This document shows, in pieces, positions 35,357 through 46,906 of a stretch of DNA of 64,000 bases (positions are counted from its first letter, which is position 1; every line of letters starts with the position of its first letter). Position numbers and translations under genes: made by a program. This DNA comes from Aquilaria yunnanensis (lineage: Eukaryota > Streptophyta > Magnoliopsida > Malvales > Thymelaeaceae), in contig CM077597.1 in NCBI GenBank assembly GCA_039654915.1, forward strand, positions 41,080,001-41,144,000, written 5' to 3'. The notes under the pieces were generated by a model that worked only from the letters and a program-made list of their open reading frames with translations, had not been told where the DNA came from and made no database searches.

Positions 35357-36842
35357 GTATAAGAGGTTTGTAAAGGACTTTTCTACTATTATAGTACCTC
35401 TTACTGAGATAGTTAGGAAAAGTGTTAGATTGAAGTGGGTGAAGGCTCAAAATGATGCTTTTGTGTTGTTAACGAAGAAATTCTGCAATGCACTTATTTT
35501 AGCATTCCCTGATTTTTCTAAAGCATTTTAGATTTAATGTGATTCATCAGATATTGGCATAGGGGTTGTTTCGAAGCAAGAGGAATGTGGTATTACATAT
35601 TTTAGTGAGAAATTGAGTGGGGCAGCATGAACTACCCAATTTAGGGCAAAAGAGACGTATGCTTTCATGAGAGCGTTGGAAACTTTTTTGTTATCAGTAC
35701 TGATCACCAATCATTCAAAACATCTCAAAGATTAAGCCAAGTCAAATCATAGGTATGCAAGATGGGAAAAATTCATTGAATCCTTTCCAAATGCTATCAA
35801 ATACAAGCAAAGTAAAGAGAATGTTATGCCTGATGCATTATCTAGGAGGTACGTTTTACTTTTACTTTAGATGCAAAATTGCTTGGATTTAAATATTTGA
35901 AGGAATTATGTGCATAGGATTTTGATTTGCTAAAATCTATGCTAACTATGCCAAAAATGCTTTTGATAAGTTTTGTCAAATAGATGGTTTTTTTAAGAGA
36001 GAACTTTTTATGCATACCATAAACTTCATTAAGAAAGTTGCTTACCAAGGAGGTACATGTTGGCGGCCAAATGGGTCATTTTCACATTGTTAAAACACTA
36101 GAAGTGTTAAAGGAGCACTTTTATTGGCTACACATGAAAAGGATATGGAACAAGTTTGTGATCAATGTATTGGTTACAAAAAGACTAAGCTTAAGGAAAC
36201 TTCACATGGACTATGTAGTCCTTTACCTGTTCCTTCAAATCCTTAGACTAACATATGCACTAACATATCTATGGACGTCGTTCTAGGACTTCCTAGGGCA
36301 GGAAAAGGTAGAGATTCTATCTTTGTTGTTATAGACATGTTTTAAAAAATGACACACTTTATTCCATGCCATAAGACTGATGATGTCATGAATGCAGCTA
36401 AATTCTTCTTTAGAGAAGTGGTTTATTTGCATGGATTTCCAAGACTAATTGTTTTATATAGAGACCAAATTTTTTGAGCCACTTTTATGGGATCTTGTGG
36501 AGCAAGTTAGATTGTGAAAGAAAGGCAGATTGGATCAAAAAGTTGCATGAAAAGGTGAAGTTGCAAATTGAAAAGAATGTGCAGCAATATTCAAATGCAC
36601 ACAACAAATGACACAAAAAGGTGTCATTTAAACCTAAGGATTGGTTTTGGGTTCATATTAGGAAGGACAAGTTTCTATTAGGAAGGCATATATAACAACA
36701 GCCAAGAGGAGAAGGACCCTTCCAAATTGTGCAAAAGCTTGGAGACAATGAATATATGTTGGATTTGCCAAGTGAGTACAATGTTAGTGCTATCTTTGAC
36801 ATTGCTGATTTGAGGATGAATGATCTTAATGGGAGGGGGAGT
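35357..36842 (+). pseudogene. Gypsy-C pol fragment: RNase H and broken integrase
   Basis: It begins in the RT/RNase H connector (YKRFVKDFST, near 35357), then RNase H (CDSSDIGIGVV, YFSEKLSGAA), the [13 protein letters not shown] linker near 35830, and the integrase zinc region (HVGGQMGHFHIVKTLEVLKEHFYWLHMKR, 36053-36155). The catalytic core starts (36290-36480), then about half of it is missing: sequence jumps from the shFYGilWsKLd block to ERKADWIKKLHEKVK. The C-terminal part (FKPKDWFWVHIRKDKF, GEGPFQIVQKLGDNEYMLDLPSEY) runs to 36840. Several stops are present. It is a different Gypsy family from A and B. Confidence 0.85.
36831..36840 (+). other. Gypsy-C polypurine tract
   Basis: GGGAGGGGGA, two bases before the LTR start TGATATAAAC at 36843. 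Confidence 0.75.
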
Positions 36843-37640
36843 TGATATAAACCCAACAAGCAATGATGGTGGAGCATCGAACAAACCTAAGGATCCATTA
36901 TAGTTCACTTTTAGACTTATAACAAGGAGATGATGGAAATAGCTTCAAGAAGCATTGCAAGGATTGATTCATGAGCATTTTGAGGCAAATGAAGTTGGAT
37001 ACACCATGGAATACCCAAAATGAGCTTAATTGAAGTGATTCTACAAAGTTCTTGCATTTAGTGGTAATTTAGGGCTAGGTGCACCCAAGTGCACACATAC
37101 ACCAATGGAGCATGCACCTTGTGTCCCATGTACCTGATGAGCATCCATTGTACAAAAAGTCTACCCAAAACACCCATGACACCCAATAAACCCTACATGC
37201 ACTTGAGAGGCTCTAAGGGCTCCAATTGTGGTCTAAACCTTATTTACAAGAAGTCTACTTTTTATTATTATTATTATTATTGCATATTTTAGCATGTGTT
37301 TGTCAATGGAACATATTCTACACACTTATTTGTGTGCAATCTGTGTTTAAATTATGTTTTGGAGAATTTAGGAGTCAAACTTCTAGCTAGCTTTGGATTT
37401 CATCAAGTTAAAGGCTTTATTCCATTTTAAATTATGGATTCATTCCTTTGGCCTAAAAATATTATAAATAGGCCTTTTATACATCTTGTACATTTAAATT
37501 ATCAATAATATAGTTTTCTTTAGGCATATTCTCTCTTCAGTTCAATTTGAACTTGTTTGGCACTTATAGTTTTTGGATTCTTTTGCATCCCATATTGTTC
37601 ATTCTTATTAGCACTGTTAGTGATAACCAAAGGGACTAAG
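36843..37640 (+). repeat. Gypsy-C 3' LTR (right edge approximate)
   Basis: It starts TGATATAAACCC after the polypurine tract. It contains TATAAATAGG at 37464-37473 as a likely promoter, and an ATT trinucleotide run at 37263-37282. I could not fix the CA end; 37640 is an estimate. Confidence 0.6.
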
Positions 37641-38099
37641 CCAGCACATGCACACGTCTTGCATACACCTACCTTTGGAGGTATCTCAAAATAAACCCTT
37701 CTTGAAGCGACCTTGGAAAGAGGCTATCTTAAAGGACCTTTGAGGACCTCAGGGTAGAGAAACCTCTTATAAAGACGACAATGAATATGGAGCCTTATAC
37801 TTTGACAAGAGTACTCTTAGGGTGAAAATCCTTACTCCTGATCGCCTCTTCCTGAATTACTCCCAACACTTCGAATAAAGTATGAACTTGGTTGCATCTC
37901 AGGGGTTGACCTTTTCTAAGGTTTCCTTAAAAAATAGCCTTTCGAAGTCCCCTTAAATATATGATAAAAGTTGTTACATTCGTACCCTAAAAAGGTGTCG
38001 CCTCACTAGCCAACACTTTTCCTGCCTGGTCTTAAAGGCTAGCAACGAGACTAATCACCATCGGATCTATAAATAATGAAAGGGCCTTTCATTCCCAGG
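37641..38099. other. Unassigned, probably LTR-derived
   Basis: No coding frame or clear element end. The base composition and phrases such as 'ggatctataaataatgaaaggg' are element-like. Confidence 0.4.
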
Positions 38100-38698
38100 T
38101 GTTGACACCCAATTTCGTCCGACCCTTTTTATCTAAAAAAATAAAAATTAAAAAATTAAAAAATATTATTATTATTAATTAATTATTAATATTACTAAAA
38201 AATTTTAATTAAGTTAATTAGTTTAAAATACATTTTGTTTTATAAGGGTTTAGTTAAAAATTATATATGTGTGTATATATGTATGTATGAAATACAAAAG
38301 AAAACTCCATAAAAAATGAAAAAATTGAAAAGTTTGGGGTAAAAATGACAAAATTGAGAAATTTGGAAAACTTTGACAAAATTTGGAAAATTCCAGGAGA
38401 ATTTGGTAATTTTTCACATCATTTTTGGGCCAAACAGACGTTTTTGGCCCAAATTGACAGAAAAAGACAACATTGTCGTTAGTGTTAATTCTAAAAAAAA
38501 TAAAAGGTTAGTGACTTGAATGAAAGAATATAGAAAGATGAAGGATTAAAGCAGAATTTTACCTAAAGAATAGTATTTTGAATTTGGTGGGTGACGGAAA
38601 CAGGGGAGCGACGGCGGCAGCGCCCAAGGGTACGGTGGTGATGGCGGCGGTGCGCAGAGGCGACGGTGGTTGGCGACGGAGGAGGGCGAGACGGAAGA

Positions 38699-38738
<40 letters not shown>

Positions 38739-39000
38739 AACGGAGGTTGACGGATGGGGAAACGGTGGGCTGAAAAAGAGAAAAGGGAAGTTTTTAGTTT
38801 TCTGGGAAAAGGAGGAGAGGTCAGGGATTGTTTCTACACCAGGGTAATTCATTCATGCCTAGCTGCCACCCCTTTTCCTCTCCAAAATCCCAGTTGACTT
38901 GAACGTCAGAGGTTCTTTCCTATAAAAACTTTTGGGGACCCCCATACCACTTTTTTTGTATTTCAGGTCCCCTTCGAACCACCACTATAGCATTGCTGAA
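38100..39000 (+). repeat. Tat-like LTR remnant (start)
   Basis: It begins TGTTGACACCCAATTTCGTC, a start I associate with Tat/Ogre-type LTRs in plants, followed by a very AT-rich stretch (38130-38300). A TATAAAA lies near 38921. A (GA)n run is embedded. The end and the rest of the element are not seen. Confidence 0.45.
38696..38738. repeat. (GA)n microsatellite
   Basis: About 20 GA units with one interruption (GACA). The open frames across it (Arg-Glu repeats on +, Ser-Leu on -) are products of the repeat. Confidence 0.9.
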
Positions 39001-40231
39001 ATGTCGACTGCACAAACTGGAAAGGACAACGACTATTAGTTATGTTGGAGTGAGGATTTAAACGATCTAGGAATGTGTCTTTAGAGCTTAAAATAATCTT
39101 GGAAGTGATCCTTGGTCTTATGCCAATTGGGTTCATATCAATGTTGATTGGGCCAGCCATGTGTTTCCCCTCACGGCATGCTTGTTGACACGATGGCACA
39201 AATGAGAGGTTTGGCTATCTTTTCCTTGGTACTAGTACAGAGCTCGGGTGAGGAGTGACCTAGGTCGAACATGCTCGAGTAGTGAGTCCCAAGGTGTCCT
39301 GGGGTGAACACATGGTGACTTTGGTTGTGACAGATGGTCCTTGAGTCTGGATGGCGAGGTGTTAGGTGACCACCAGGGGCACGATGTTGTGATAATGTCT
39401 CCTTTGAGCCCTACCCGGGAAGGCATTTTAAGGGTTGGTAAGGTTGCTTATGTGTACTATCAGGGATTATGTGAAAAGAGTTGAATATAGTTTAGAGTTT
39501 TCACAAGGAGCCTTTTATAGTCTTGATCGGGTTTGTTTATTAAAGGAAAAAAACTCACTTTCCCATATTAGAATCCCGCAGCCATGGAATTTGTTCCTTC
39601 TTGAGCTCATCTCTTAGTCACAGTAATTAATATGCGTAGAGCCATGAATTACCTCCAATCGACTGATCCCATGAAAATATTTTTCCCACATTAATCAACT
39701 AACACAGACCTTGTATTGGCTATAGGATGCTAATAAGTAAATTTCCGACATTAATGGATATGGGATTGGGAGCGCCATTGTGGTATCAGCTTCCAATTGA
39801 AAAAAGTAAGATAGGAGGAAACGTGGATTGCAGGGGGGAAGCCAACGTTGGAAAAGGATTTGGAAGACAAGGACGGGGAGAGAGAAAGTCACCTTCAGCT
39901 TTAGATGACAATATAAGAAAGCTGAAAAGCCACTGCTTTACAATTCGATGTCTTTCCTGCTCCACCTGGCAGTGGCCGGCCCATTTCAGAGAAAAAAATG
40001 AATTTTTTTTTTTTTTTAATTTCTTCCCGATACACTATTAAGAAAAAACCAATTTCCCCAAATTCGAAATTCAGGCCACGTCTCCACAATCCCCCTCCGA
40101 TTTCGAATACCACTATCAGGTTCTCGCATTACGCTCACGAAATCTTAAACCCTAATCAATTCCTACCGTCTACTTTGTCCCTTCGATCAATTCCGAAAAT
40201 TGGTTCGATTTCGCCACCGTACACGGCGGCG
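39001..40231 (+). promoter_or_regulatory. Upstream region and 5' UTR of the glycosyltransferase gene
   Basis: No element or gene is recognised here. A T-run lies at 40004-40018. A telo-box-like AAACCCTAA is near 40147, common in plant promoters and 5' leaders. The 5' UTR probably lies within the last 200-250 bp. Promoter position is inferred from the gene start only. Confidence 0.45.
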
Positions 40232-40291
40232 ATGAGCCTTGCCGGTTATGGCCTCCAACAACCTCGTCCTTCCCTGCACTGGCGTCATTAG
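40232..40291 (+). other. Upstream ORF overlapping the main start codon
   Basis: An ATG at 40232 opens a 19-codon frame (MSLAGYGLQQ...) in a different phase, ending TAG at 40289-40291, 40 bases past the main ATG (40248). If it is in the mRNA it could reduce translation of the main frame. Whether it is transcribed depends on the unmapped start site. Confidence 0.5.
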
Positions 40292-41950
40292 CAATGATCT
40301 CTCCCCGCCGCGGGTTCACCGGTCGCGCTGCCGCCGGTGGCGGCGGAGCCGTACCGGAACTGCTGTCGTTGGAGTCGTTGCTGTTGTTATCTCGACTACT
40401 GCCTGGCTATCTCTCGTTTTCTCAGCTTCCACGAACGGTATTTTGTTCGGCGACTGGGAAGGCAGCCCTCTGTCGGATTCAAGATCTTCTTTCCGTTCTG
40501 TTCGGCCACCTGTGACCGGCAGTCTTCGTAATCGGAGCCTATCCGAGGGGAGATGGGGGAAGCAGGAGTTGTCGTTGGAGCATTTGCTGTTTGGAATTGC
40601 GGGTTCGTCGCGCCTGTGGAAGCGACGGAAGGAGTTTGTTAGACTTTGGTGGCGTCCTGAGGAAATGCGCGGCCATGTTTGGCTGGAAGAGCTGTTGGCC
40701 ACAGAGGAAGGGGACGATTCGCTACCCCAGTTAATGGTCTCGCAGGACATTTCTCGCTTTCGGTACACCAACCCTACTGGCCACCCCTCTGGCCTCCGGA
40801 TCTCGCGAATAGTCACCGAGTCATTCCGGTTAGGCCTTCCTAATGTCAGGTGGTTCATTCTTGGGGACGACGACACCATTTTCAATGTCGACAATCTGGT
40901 GGCGGTGCTTAGCAAGTATGATTCTTCTGAGATGGTTTATGTGGGTAGCCCCTCGGAGAGCCACTCGGCCAACACTTATTTCAGCCACTCCATGGCTTAC
41001 GGTGGCGGTGGCATCGCAATTAGCTATGCCCTCGCCGAGGCTCTGGCTAATTTCCAAGACCGCTGCATTGAGAGATATCCCAAGCTCTATGGAAGTGATG
41101 ATCGTCTTCATGCCTGTATTACTGAACTTGGGGTTCCTCTCACAAGAGAGCAAGGATTCCATCAGTGGGATATAAGGGGTAATGCTCATGGTCTTCTGTC
41201 CGCACACCCTATTGCCCCATTCATTTCAATTCATCACGTTGAATATGTAGATCCTTTTTATCCCGGTTTGAGCTCTATGGAAAGTTTGAAACTTTTTACC
41301 AAAGCCATGACGATTGAACCCAGGAGCTTTTTGCAGCGCTCAATATGTTATGATCATAACCGGCGCGTTACTATATCAGTTTCACTTGGTTATGTAGTAC
41401 AGGTTTTCCCAAACATTGTGCTACCACCTGAGCTTGAGCGTGGCGAGCACACTTACTCAGCCTGGAATCGGTTGAGACACCGTCATGAATTTGATCATGA
41501 CACTAGGGATCCGTATAAATCTGTGTGTAAAAAGCCAGTGATGTTTTTCCTCAAACATGTGCGAATGGATGGTAATGCAACTTTGGGCTCTTATGCACGG
41601 GCTAAAGGAAAAGATGATCTGAAAAGAATGCTTTTCTGCTTTCCTCGTGCACTTCCTTTGCCTAATGTCCAGAGCATCCAGGTGTTAGGATACCCTCTGA
41701 CAGAGAACTGGCATTTGGTGAGTTTTTATCTGGTTCTGCTATCATGAGTGATGTCTTCATCTGACAAATTTGTTTGTGTTTCAATTGTTTTGCCCAAAAA
41801 ATTTACATGAGCTTTGTGATCTTTGGACAGATGCCTCGCAGGCTATGTTGCAAGATAAACCATACCAGTGATGAAGTTCTTAGATTAATAGTAGGGGAAT
41901 GTGAGAAAGGGGTTCTCGGTTCTGTTACTGATTCCATTCGAGTGCTGTGA
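40248..41950 (+). CDS. DUF604 / GT31-like type II membrane glycosyltransferase, two exons
   Basis: Exon 1 40248-41717 (490 codons), intron 41718-41830 (GTGAGT...GGACAG, phase 0), exon 2 41831-41950 (39 codons plus TGA): 529 residues. A short basic N-terminus (HRSRCRRWRRSR) precedes one membrane segment (about residues 40-60, VVGVVAVVISTTAWLSLVF), giving a Golgi type II layout. The catalytic domain has the metal-binding triple Asp at residues 207-209 (WFILGDDDTIF), then GGGGIAISYALAEAL, YGSDDRLHACITELGVPL and the WDIRGNAHGLL...HHVEYVDPFYP block typical of DUF604 proteins (Fringe-like, family GT31). Donor and acceptor sugars are not known to me. I chose ATG 40248 because it is the first in-frame ATG and precedes the membrane anchor. 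GC-rich and intact, unlike its surroundings, it is the only convincing host gene here. Confidence 0.92.
41718..41830 (+). other. Intron of the glycosyltransferase gene
   Basis: 113 bp, GTGAGT donor and a TTTGGACAG acceptor, between codons. Without splicing the frame would read ten codons into the intron and stop at 41747. The spliced tail is PRRLCCKINHTSDEVL..., ending in a short Cys-containing segment. Confidence 0.85.
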
Positions 41951-43866
41951 TGTGGCTGGCCCTACTTGTCACCGGGTTGAGTACGGATACAGCTTGCGGG
42001 AAGGGCATCAGCAGTCTCCTTTATGCATCCACTGAATTGAGATCGAGTCTGCATCTGCTCTGCGGTAGATCTCTTTAATTTACATTTCACCTTTCAGCTA
42101 TCACTGTTCCGTGCATGAGAGTGCTTGTTCTATGCACTTCAGTGGATTGCTCGGATGTAAACTTCGGCTCAGTCTTCTGATTCTTTGCCTTCATTTTCTT
42201 GAGAAGGTAATTTATCATCAGCTGATGGGTAACCTGTTGAAAGTTGAAACACAGTTGATTGAATGATTGGAAGTGGTGATTTTGTTCCATTAAGAAATGT
42301 CAAAATCTGTTTCCCGCTATGCACGAGAACTTTCATGCTTTTGTTCTATCCAAGCTCAATCCTGAGCATCCATTGAAAAACAGGGTACTCTGAACCAATT
42401 ATGTCGAACTATAATTAGCATCTGGATCTCCATCAGACCTATATTCCCATTTTAGCTTTACTGCATGAGCTATAATTGGATTTCTCTCTCCTTGAACCTT
42501 CGTTCATAGAAGTGAACTCCTGTAGAAGACAAGTCTGGCAGTGTAATGCAAGCAGCAGCTCTCTCAAGCTTGCCTTTTGAAGTTCAATGTTGTGTTATGT
42601 TTAAACTAGTTCAGTTTTACTAATTACTACTGCTTGTGTTTATTGGGATCATCAATTGCTAGCTCGTTTCAAAAACATGGGATTGGCCTTGTGTAATAAG
42701 CTTTTAGTGAGTGAGGCAAGGGCACGGATTTTTCGCTCTCGCAAGGCGTTATGGCATATTTTAGCTACATTGGGCCCGATCAATCGGTAGTTGAGCTGAC
42801 ATGAGCTGGATTGGACCAGTTCAGGGGAGAAGCTCTCCCAAAGCTAGTTGAATTCAACTTACTACAACCCGAGATTCTGCTTAAAAGAGAATGAGTTCCT
42901 TGCTACTACACCGTATTTGGTGAGGCAAAATAAGAGTATGATACATAACAATCAAAGCTAATAGCATCCTTGTTGAGAGCACCGGAACCTCCCGAACCTC
43001 ACACAGGCGCCACCTTTGCTATATTTAATCTTGAAAGACGTATTTTGTCCTTCAGTGGGGCGGCTGACTCTGATGACTTCCTATGTTTTGTTATGGCCGA
43101 TGTTTTATATTTAATTATATAATGCTCTATTTGGTATTAGCATCAGAGTTTTAAAAAGCCATACAAGGTAAGTGTTTAAATTTAAGCTTTTGTGGTTTTA
43201 TCTTTACTATTAAATAAATTATTCAAAACTATAATGTTAAACACTGAAGTTCTACGAAACGGGACCAATAATAACCAACGGCAAAGTTGTTTCCCATAAA
43301 AAAGTAGCTGATTGCTCTCTGCAAACAGTGCTGCTAGTTAAAGCAACTTCTTTGAGTTGTATAACCAATCTGCATGGTGAGCATGTGAGTAGCAATATTT
43401 ATCCCAAGTAATGATCCTTTTTCCCGAAGTCATCGGATTAAACTAACCTATTTCTGCGACTTGGTTGGAACTATCCATTGCCGAGTAAAATAGACTGTTG
43501 GCACATATTTTCATTCCATTTTTGTGTCCAACCTCTAAATCATTATATGTAGGTCCTCAACCTTTTGAAAAATGTTCATAAATTGCTTCAAAAGTCTTAC
43601 ACCTTTAATTTCCATTGCTAATTGATCCTCAACCTCCATTTTGTTACATATTGGTTCCAAACCTTTATAATTCCTTGCATACTAGTCCATAGCTTAATCA
43701 ATACTGAACTAGTATAGAAACCCAATTTACAAATATGAAAAATTGATAGTTTAAATGGTCCACTAACTGTAAAAAAATTATGACACACATTGAATTTATA
43801 GGAAGACAACTAATAAATAGTTTAAATTAAAATTCAAAAAGTTGATGTCATATGGTTATATGAAAG
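41951..43866. other. 3' UTR and intergenic DNA
   Basis: It follows the stop codon of the glycosyltransferase gene. No clear AATAAA signal, no element ends and no coding frame above 70 codons that I trust. The first few hundred bases are probably 3' UTR. Confidence 0.5.
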
Positions 43867-44113
43867 TTTTTTCTTTTTTGGTAATCAGAAGTAGGAAATG
43901 AAAGGAAGAAATAAAGCTAAGAAAAATAAAGAAAGGAGGAGGCATGTGCGTGAGCTGGAGCCACACGCTGATGAGGGACGACAACCACTGTGGAACGATC
44001 CAAAGACTCTATCTCAGATGTAACAATTTGTAGAAGACCCACCATAGTAGGATAAGGGGACTTCATTCCATGGAGAATTGTCAGAGCTTGCGAATAGTCC
44101 GTTAAAATAGAAA
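43867..44113 (-). pseudogene. LINE RNase H C-terminus and poly(A) end
   Basis: The minus strand reads ISILTDYSQALTILHGMKSP, then a tail LQIVTSEIESLDRSTVVVVPHQ, typical of the RNase H domain at the end of plant LINE ORF2. The ILTDYSQAL strand carries a catalytic-type Asp. The T-rich run at 43867-43879 marks the 3' end of the element. Confidence 0.75.
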
Positions 44114-46484
44114 TGTTACAGCCCTCCTAGTGGAGAAGTCAACTGAGGGAGGTAAAATTTATTAAAGTCATGGTTTAATACCTTATTTCAATTTAACTAA
44201 GCAAGATTAAGCATTTTATACAAGCTCAGTAAGTTCCGAGGAGTTATGACACCAAAAAGAGGTCTGGGTAAAATGGTAATTTTTGCATCCTGAAGTGTTG
44301 GGACATGTCCCAGGTGTTAAAAATAAGGTTTTGTAACCTAACTTTTAACTTTAACCAAACTTAGTTGAAATAAACAGGATGTGACCAAGGTTGACTAAGG
44401 CTCCCGAAAAAAAGGGAGTTATTTGTAACTGTTTCAATACTTTGGTGGCTTGATTTTAAAAAGGGGTATAAAATTTGGTAAACGTGAAGGATGGCTGCTA
44501 TTTCCATCTTCAAACCCGAGTTGATCCTTCCCTCTACCATTTTTCTATGAATTCACACCCAAAATCTAGTGTTCTCGATGAAATTTGAAACTACCAAGGG
44601 TATATTTGCTAAAAAGGGCTTGATTCGAGAGGAATTTTATGTTTTTGAAGCTTGAAATCATGTTTCTAGTCACTGCCTATTTTTGATACGAGGTAACAAG
44701 TGTGTTCTTGGTGATTTCTTGTTTATTAGTTGTTTGGAAACTGGGTTTCGGTTAGGAGTTAGTAATTTGGTGTTATATGTCTTTGATTACTTGGAACTTA
44801 GGTAGAACTTGTGAACTTGGTTTGTGTGGAAGAGTAGCTTGAATATTGCTTGTGACATGAATTTGAGTTAAAGGAGTTATATTTTCAAACTTAATTAATG
44901 CTATTGGAATGAGTTTGCTTGATGAATGCAAGTAATTCTGACAATAGCATTAGTTTTAGGGCAAGGTTAGTTAATGGTCGATTATGAGGTTTGTGATGAT
45001 TAGAATGATGCTTAAATGCATCATAGGATGACTAGTGATAATTGGTTGTGATCTATGCAACTTGTTTTACAAGTATGTGAAGTTTGGAGGCTAACCAAGC
45101 ATGTTTGATATGTTTGGTAAGTGTCCAAAGTTCATAGCAACAAAACCTAAAATTTTTTGGGTTTTCACAGTATTGGTGACGTGTCACCAATAGATACCAA
45201 CTTCCACGACACGTTGCTATTACCACAAAAACTCACAGCACGTCGACAACTGTGGCGATGTGTCACCATAGGCATGGTGACTGAAAATTTCAAATTTTTC
45301 CAGAGGGTTTAAAAGGAGGTCCATGGGGATTCTTAGGGTACCTTGGGGTCTAATCATCCCGAGGAAACTCCGAGTCTTCCAAAACTCCTTTGAGACCTTG
45401 AAGTTTTCTTGAATTTTACGTAGACTTATGGTTACTTCCACCATAAGCAAAGAACTAAGTTTTCAAAGGATCACAACTAGGTATCACGAACTTGGGTGAG
45501 TGGTTTAATACCCTTGGCGACCTAGCCGTGCAATTGGTCACGAGGTTGCAAGGTGAGACCTTAGTGCACTTAATCTTAATCTATAAGGTCTTTATGGCCT
45601 AGGCTACAATAGTCCCACCATAGTGCGCCTACACAACATAAGGGAAAGCTTCAACTGGTGATTTATCACTAGTTAGACTGGCAAGCTAAGCTTGCTAGAG
45701 GACAAGGCAATGCCTTGTAGTTCAAGGACTAGGTAGAGGGCAAGTCCCAAGGGACTGAAACATATGTGCATAGGTTTAGCCTCATGCTGTATGAGCTTAT
45801 AGTAGATAACATATGATAATATATGTGTTGTCCTTAGCATTTTTCCTTGCAGGTGAAGATCCCTTACTGAGAATTACAAATTCTCACTACCTTATCTTAT
45901 GTTGTGCAGTTTCTGATTGTGTTAAGCCCGATAACTGCTGAGGGTTGTCGTGGTAGTCTTTTGTTGTAGGTATAATGTTATAGGAATCTTTATGATTCTA
46001 GTTTTCTTAGTTAGTTGTCAGTGAAGTAAAAGTACTAATTATAGTATTTTCTTGGCTATAGAGGCTAGCAGCACGTGGATAGAATTTTGCAACTTGCCAC
46101 TGGGATTTTATCTCCAAGTTGGAAGTTAGTTGGAAGGATCTCAGTAGAGCCTTGTACATGTTTATGCTTAGTTGCCTCCTGTGTCTATGTTTGGAGCTTT
46201 AGACTCTGGGATTGCTCTTGGGTGAGGGTCATTAGTCTACTTTTGTTGAATGCCCTCACATGGTTATTATGTGTAGTAATGATACTAAAAATGTTGATTA
46301 TGTGTGCTTTGACTATTTGAACTTGATTTCAATAAAAAGGGCCTTGGCCAAGGGAATGTTGTATGATTTACTTGTACTCAAGTCAAAGCTAAATGAGCAT
46401 GCATCATGCATTTTCTAGGTTAATCAACTAGTTTCGTAAAGTTTTAATTCGCGCAAATATATAACTAGCCAATTGCAACCATTG
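44114..46484 (+). mobile_element. Family-X solo LTR 1, in LINE RNase H
   Basis: It starts TGTTACAGCCCTCC. It is related along its length to 51096-53800 (opposite strand) and 59661-62269: shared blocks are the 'gaagtttggaggctaaccaagcatgtttgatatgtttgg' area and the 'ggctagcagcacg...cttgccactggga' area. The right edge is uncertain; a possible duplication is AGAAA (44109-44113) / AGAGA (46485-46489), but the LTR would then lack a CA end. I infer a Gypsy LTR from length and ends. Confidence 0.75.
45171..45192. repeat. 22-bp palindrome with ACGTGTC core in family-X LTR
   Basis: Arms TATTGGTGAC / GTCACCAATA flank GT. The centre contains ACGTGTC, which resembles an abscisic-acid response element core. 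Similar but imperfect 'ggtgacgagtc' pieces occur at 52610-52660 and 60775-60815 in the other copies. Confidence 0.7.
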
Positions 46485-46906
46485 AGAGATTCATTCTTAT
46501 AGGTTTTCTGGGCAAGGGCAAGGGCAGCCATGTTAAGTAATGTTATGGAGTAGGAATCGATTGCTACTAGCATTGCTCTGTGAATAGCTCAAACCTCAGC
46601 TCCCAGCACCGAAGAATAATCTCGAAGGAGAATATTGTCTTTGATTATGGAAGGGCTATTGGAACCCATCTAAAGCCACATAGCAACCCTTAGACTTAGG
46701 CGGGTATGCCAAGCACCATCCACTGTAAATAGATAGGGAGTTTCAATTGGTGATCGACTTTTATTAGCTCCCTAAGTATGAAAAAGGATTAGGAGTGGCC
46801 GACAGGAATCTTGATGGTTGCAACTTAAAAGCTCTAGACTTGAGTTTCAGTTTGGAATCAGCTTTTATTAGATCCTTAACTATGATAAAGAGGATTAGGA
46901 GTAGTC
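46485..46906 (-). pseudogene. LINE RNase H N-terminal part
   Basis: In changing frames on the minus strand: FTVDGAWHTR, then IIKDNILLRDYSSVLGAE and AIHRAMLVAIDSYSITLLN, the first strands and helix of an RVT_3-type RNase H. It continues in 44113-43867 across the family-X LTR. Confidence 0.7.
46758..46861. repeat. 104-bp tandem duplication in LINE, copy 1
   Basis: The unit beginning 'cttttattag' at 46758 repeats from 46862 onward. Copy 2 is interrupted by the Copia LTR at 46907 and resumes at 48329 (gacaggaatcttgatg...). The units differ at several bases. Confidence 0.85.

Noticed and set aside
38578..38852. Opposing frames rich in Arg-Glu or Ser-Leu
   Set aside because: They are produced by the (GA)n microsatellite and a GC-rich flank; no domain.
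40239..40247. Possible start at TTG 40239 for the glycosyltransferase
   Set aside because: TTG is not a usual plant start; the ATG at 40248 is in frame three codons later and precedes the membrane anchor.
40316..41207. Long antisense frames opposite the glycosyltransferase gene (40316-40915 and 40830-41207)
   Set aside because: They are shadows of the GC-rich coding strand, without similarity to known domains.
44114..46484. Reading 44114-46484 as host intergenic DNA with small genes (for example 46075-46320)
   Set aside because: The stretch is colinear with two other family-X LTRs and splits a LINE RNase H domain, so it is an LTR; its frames have no domain.
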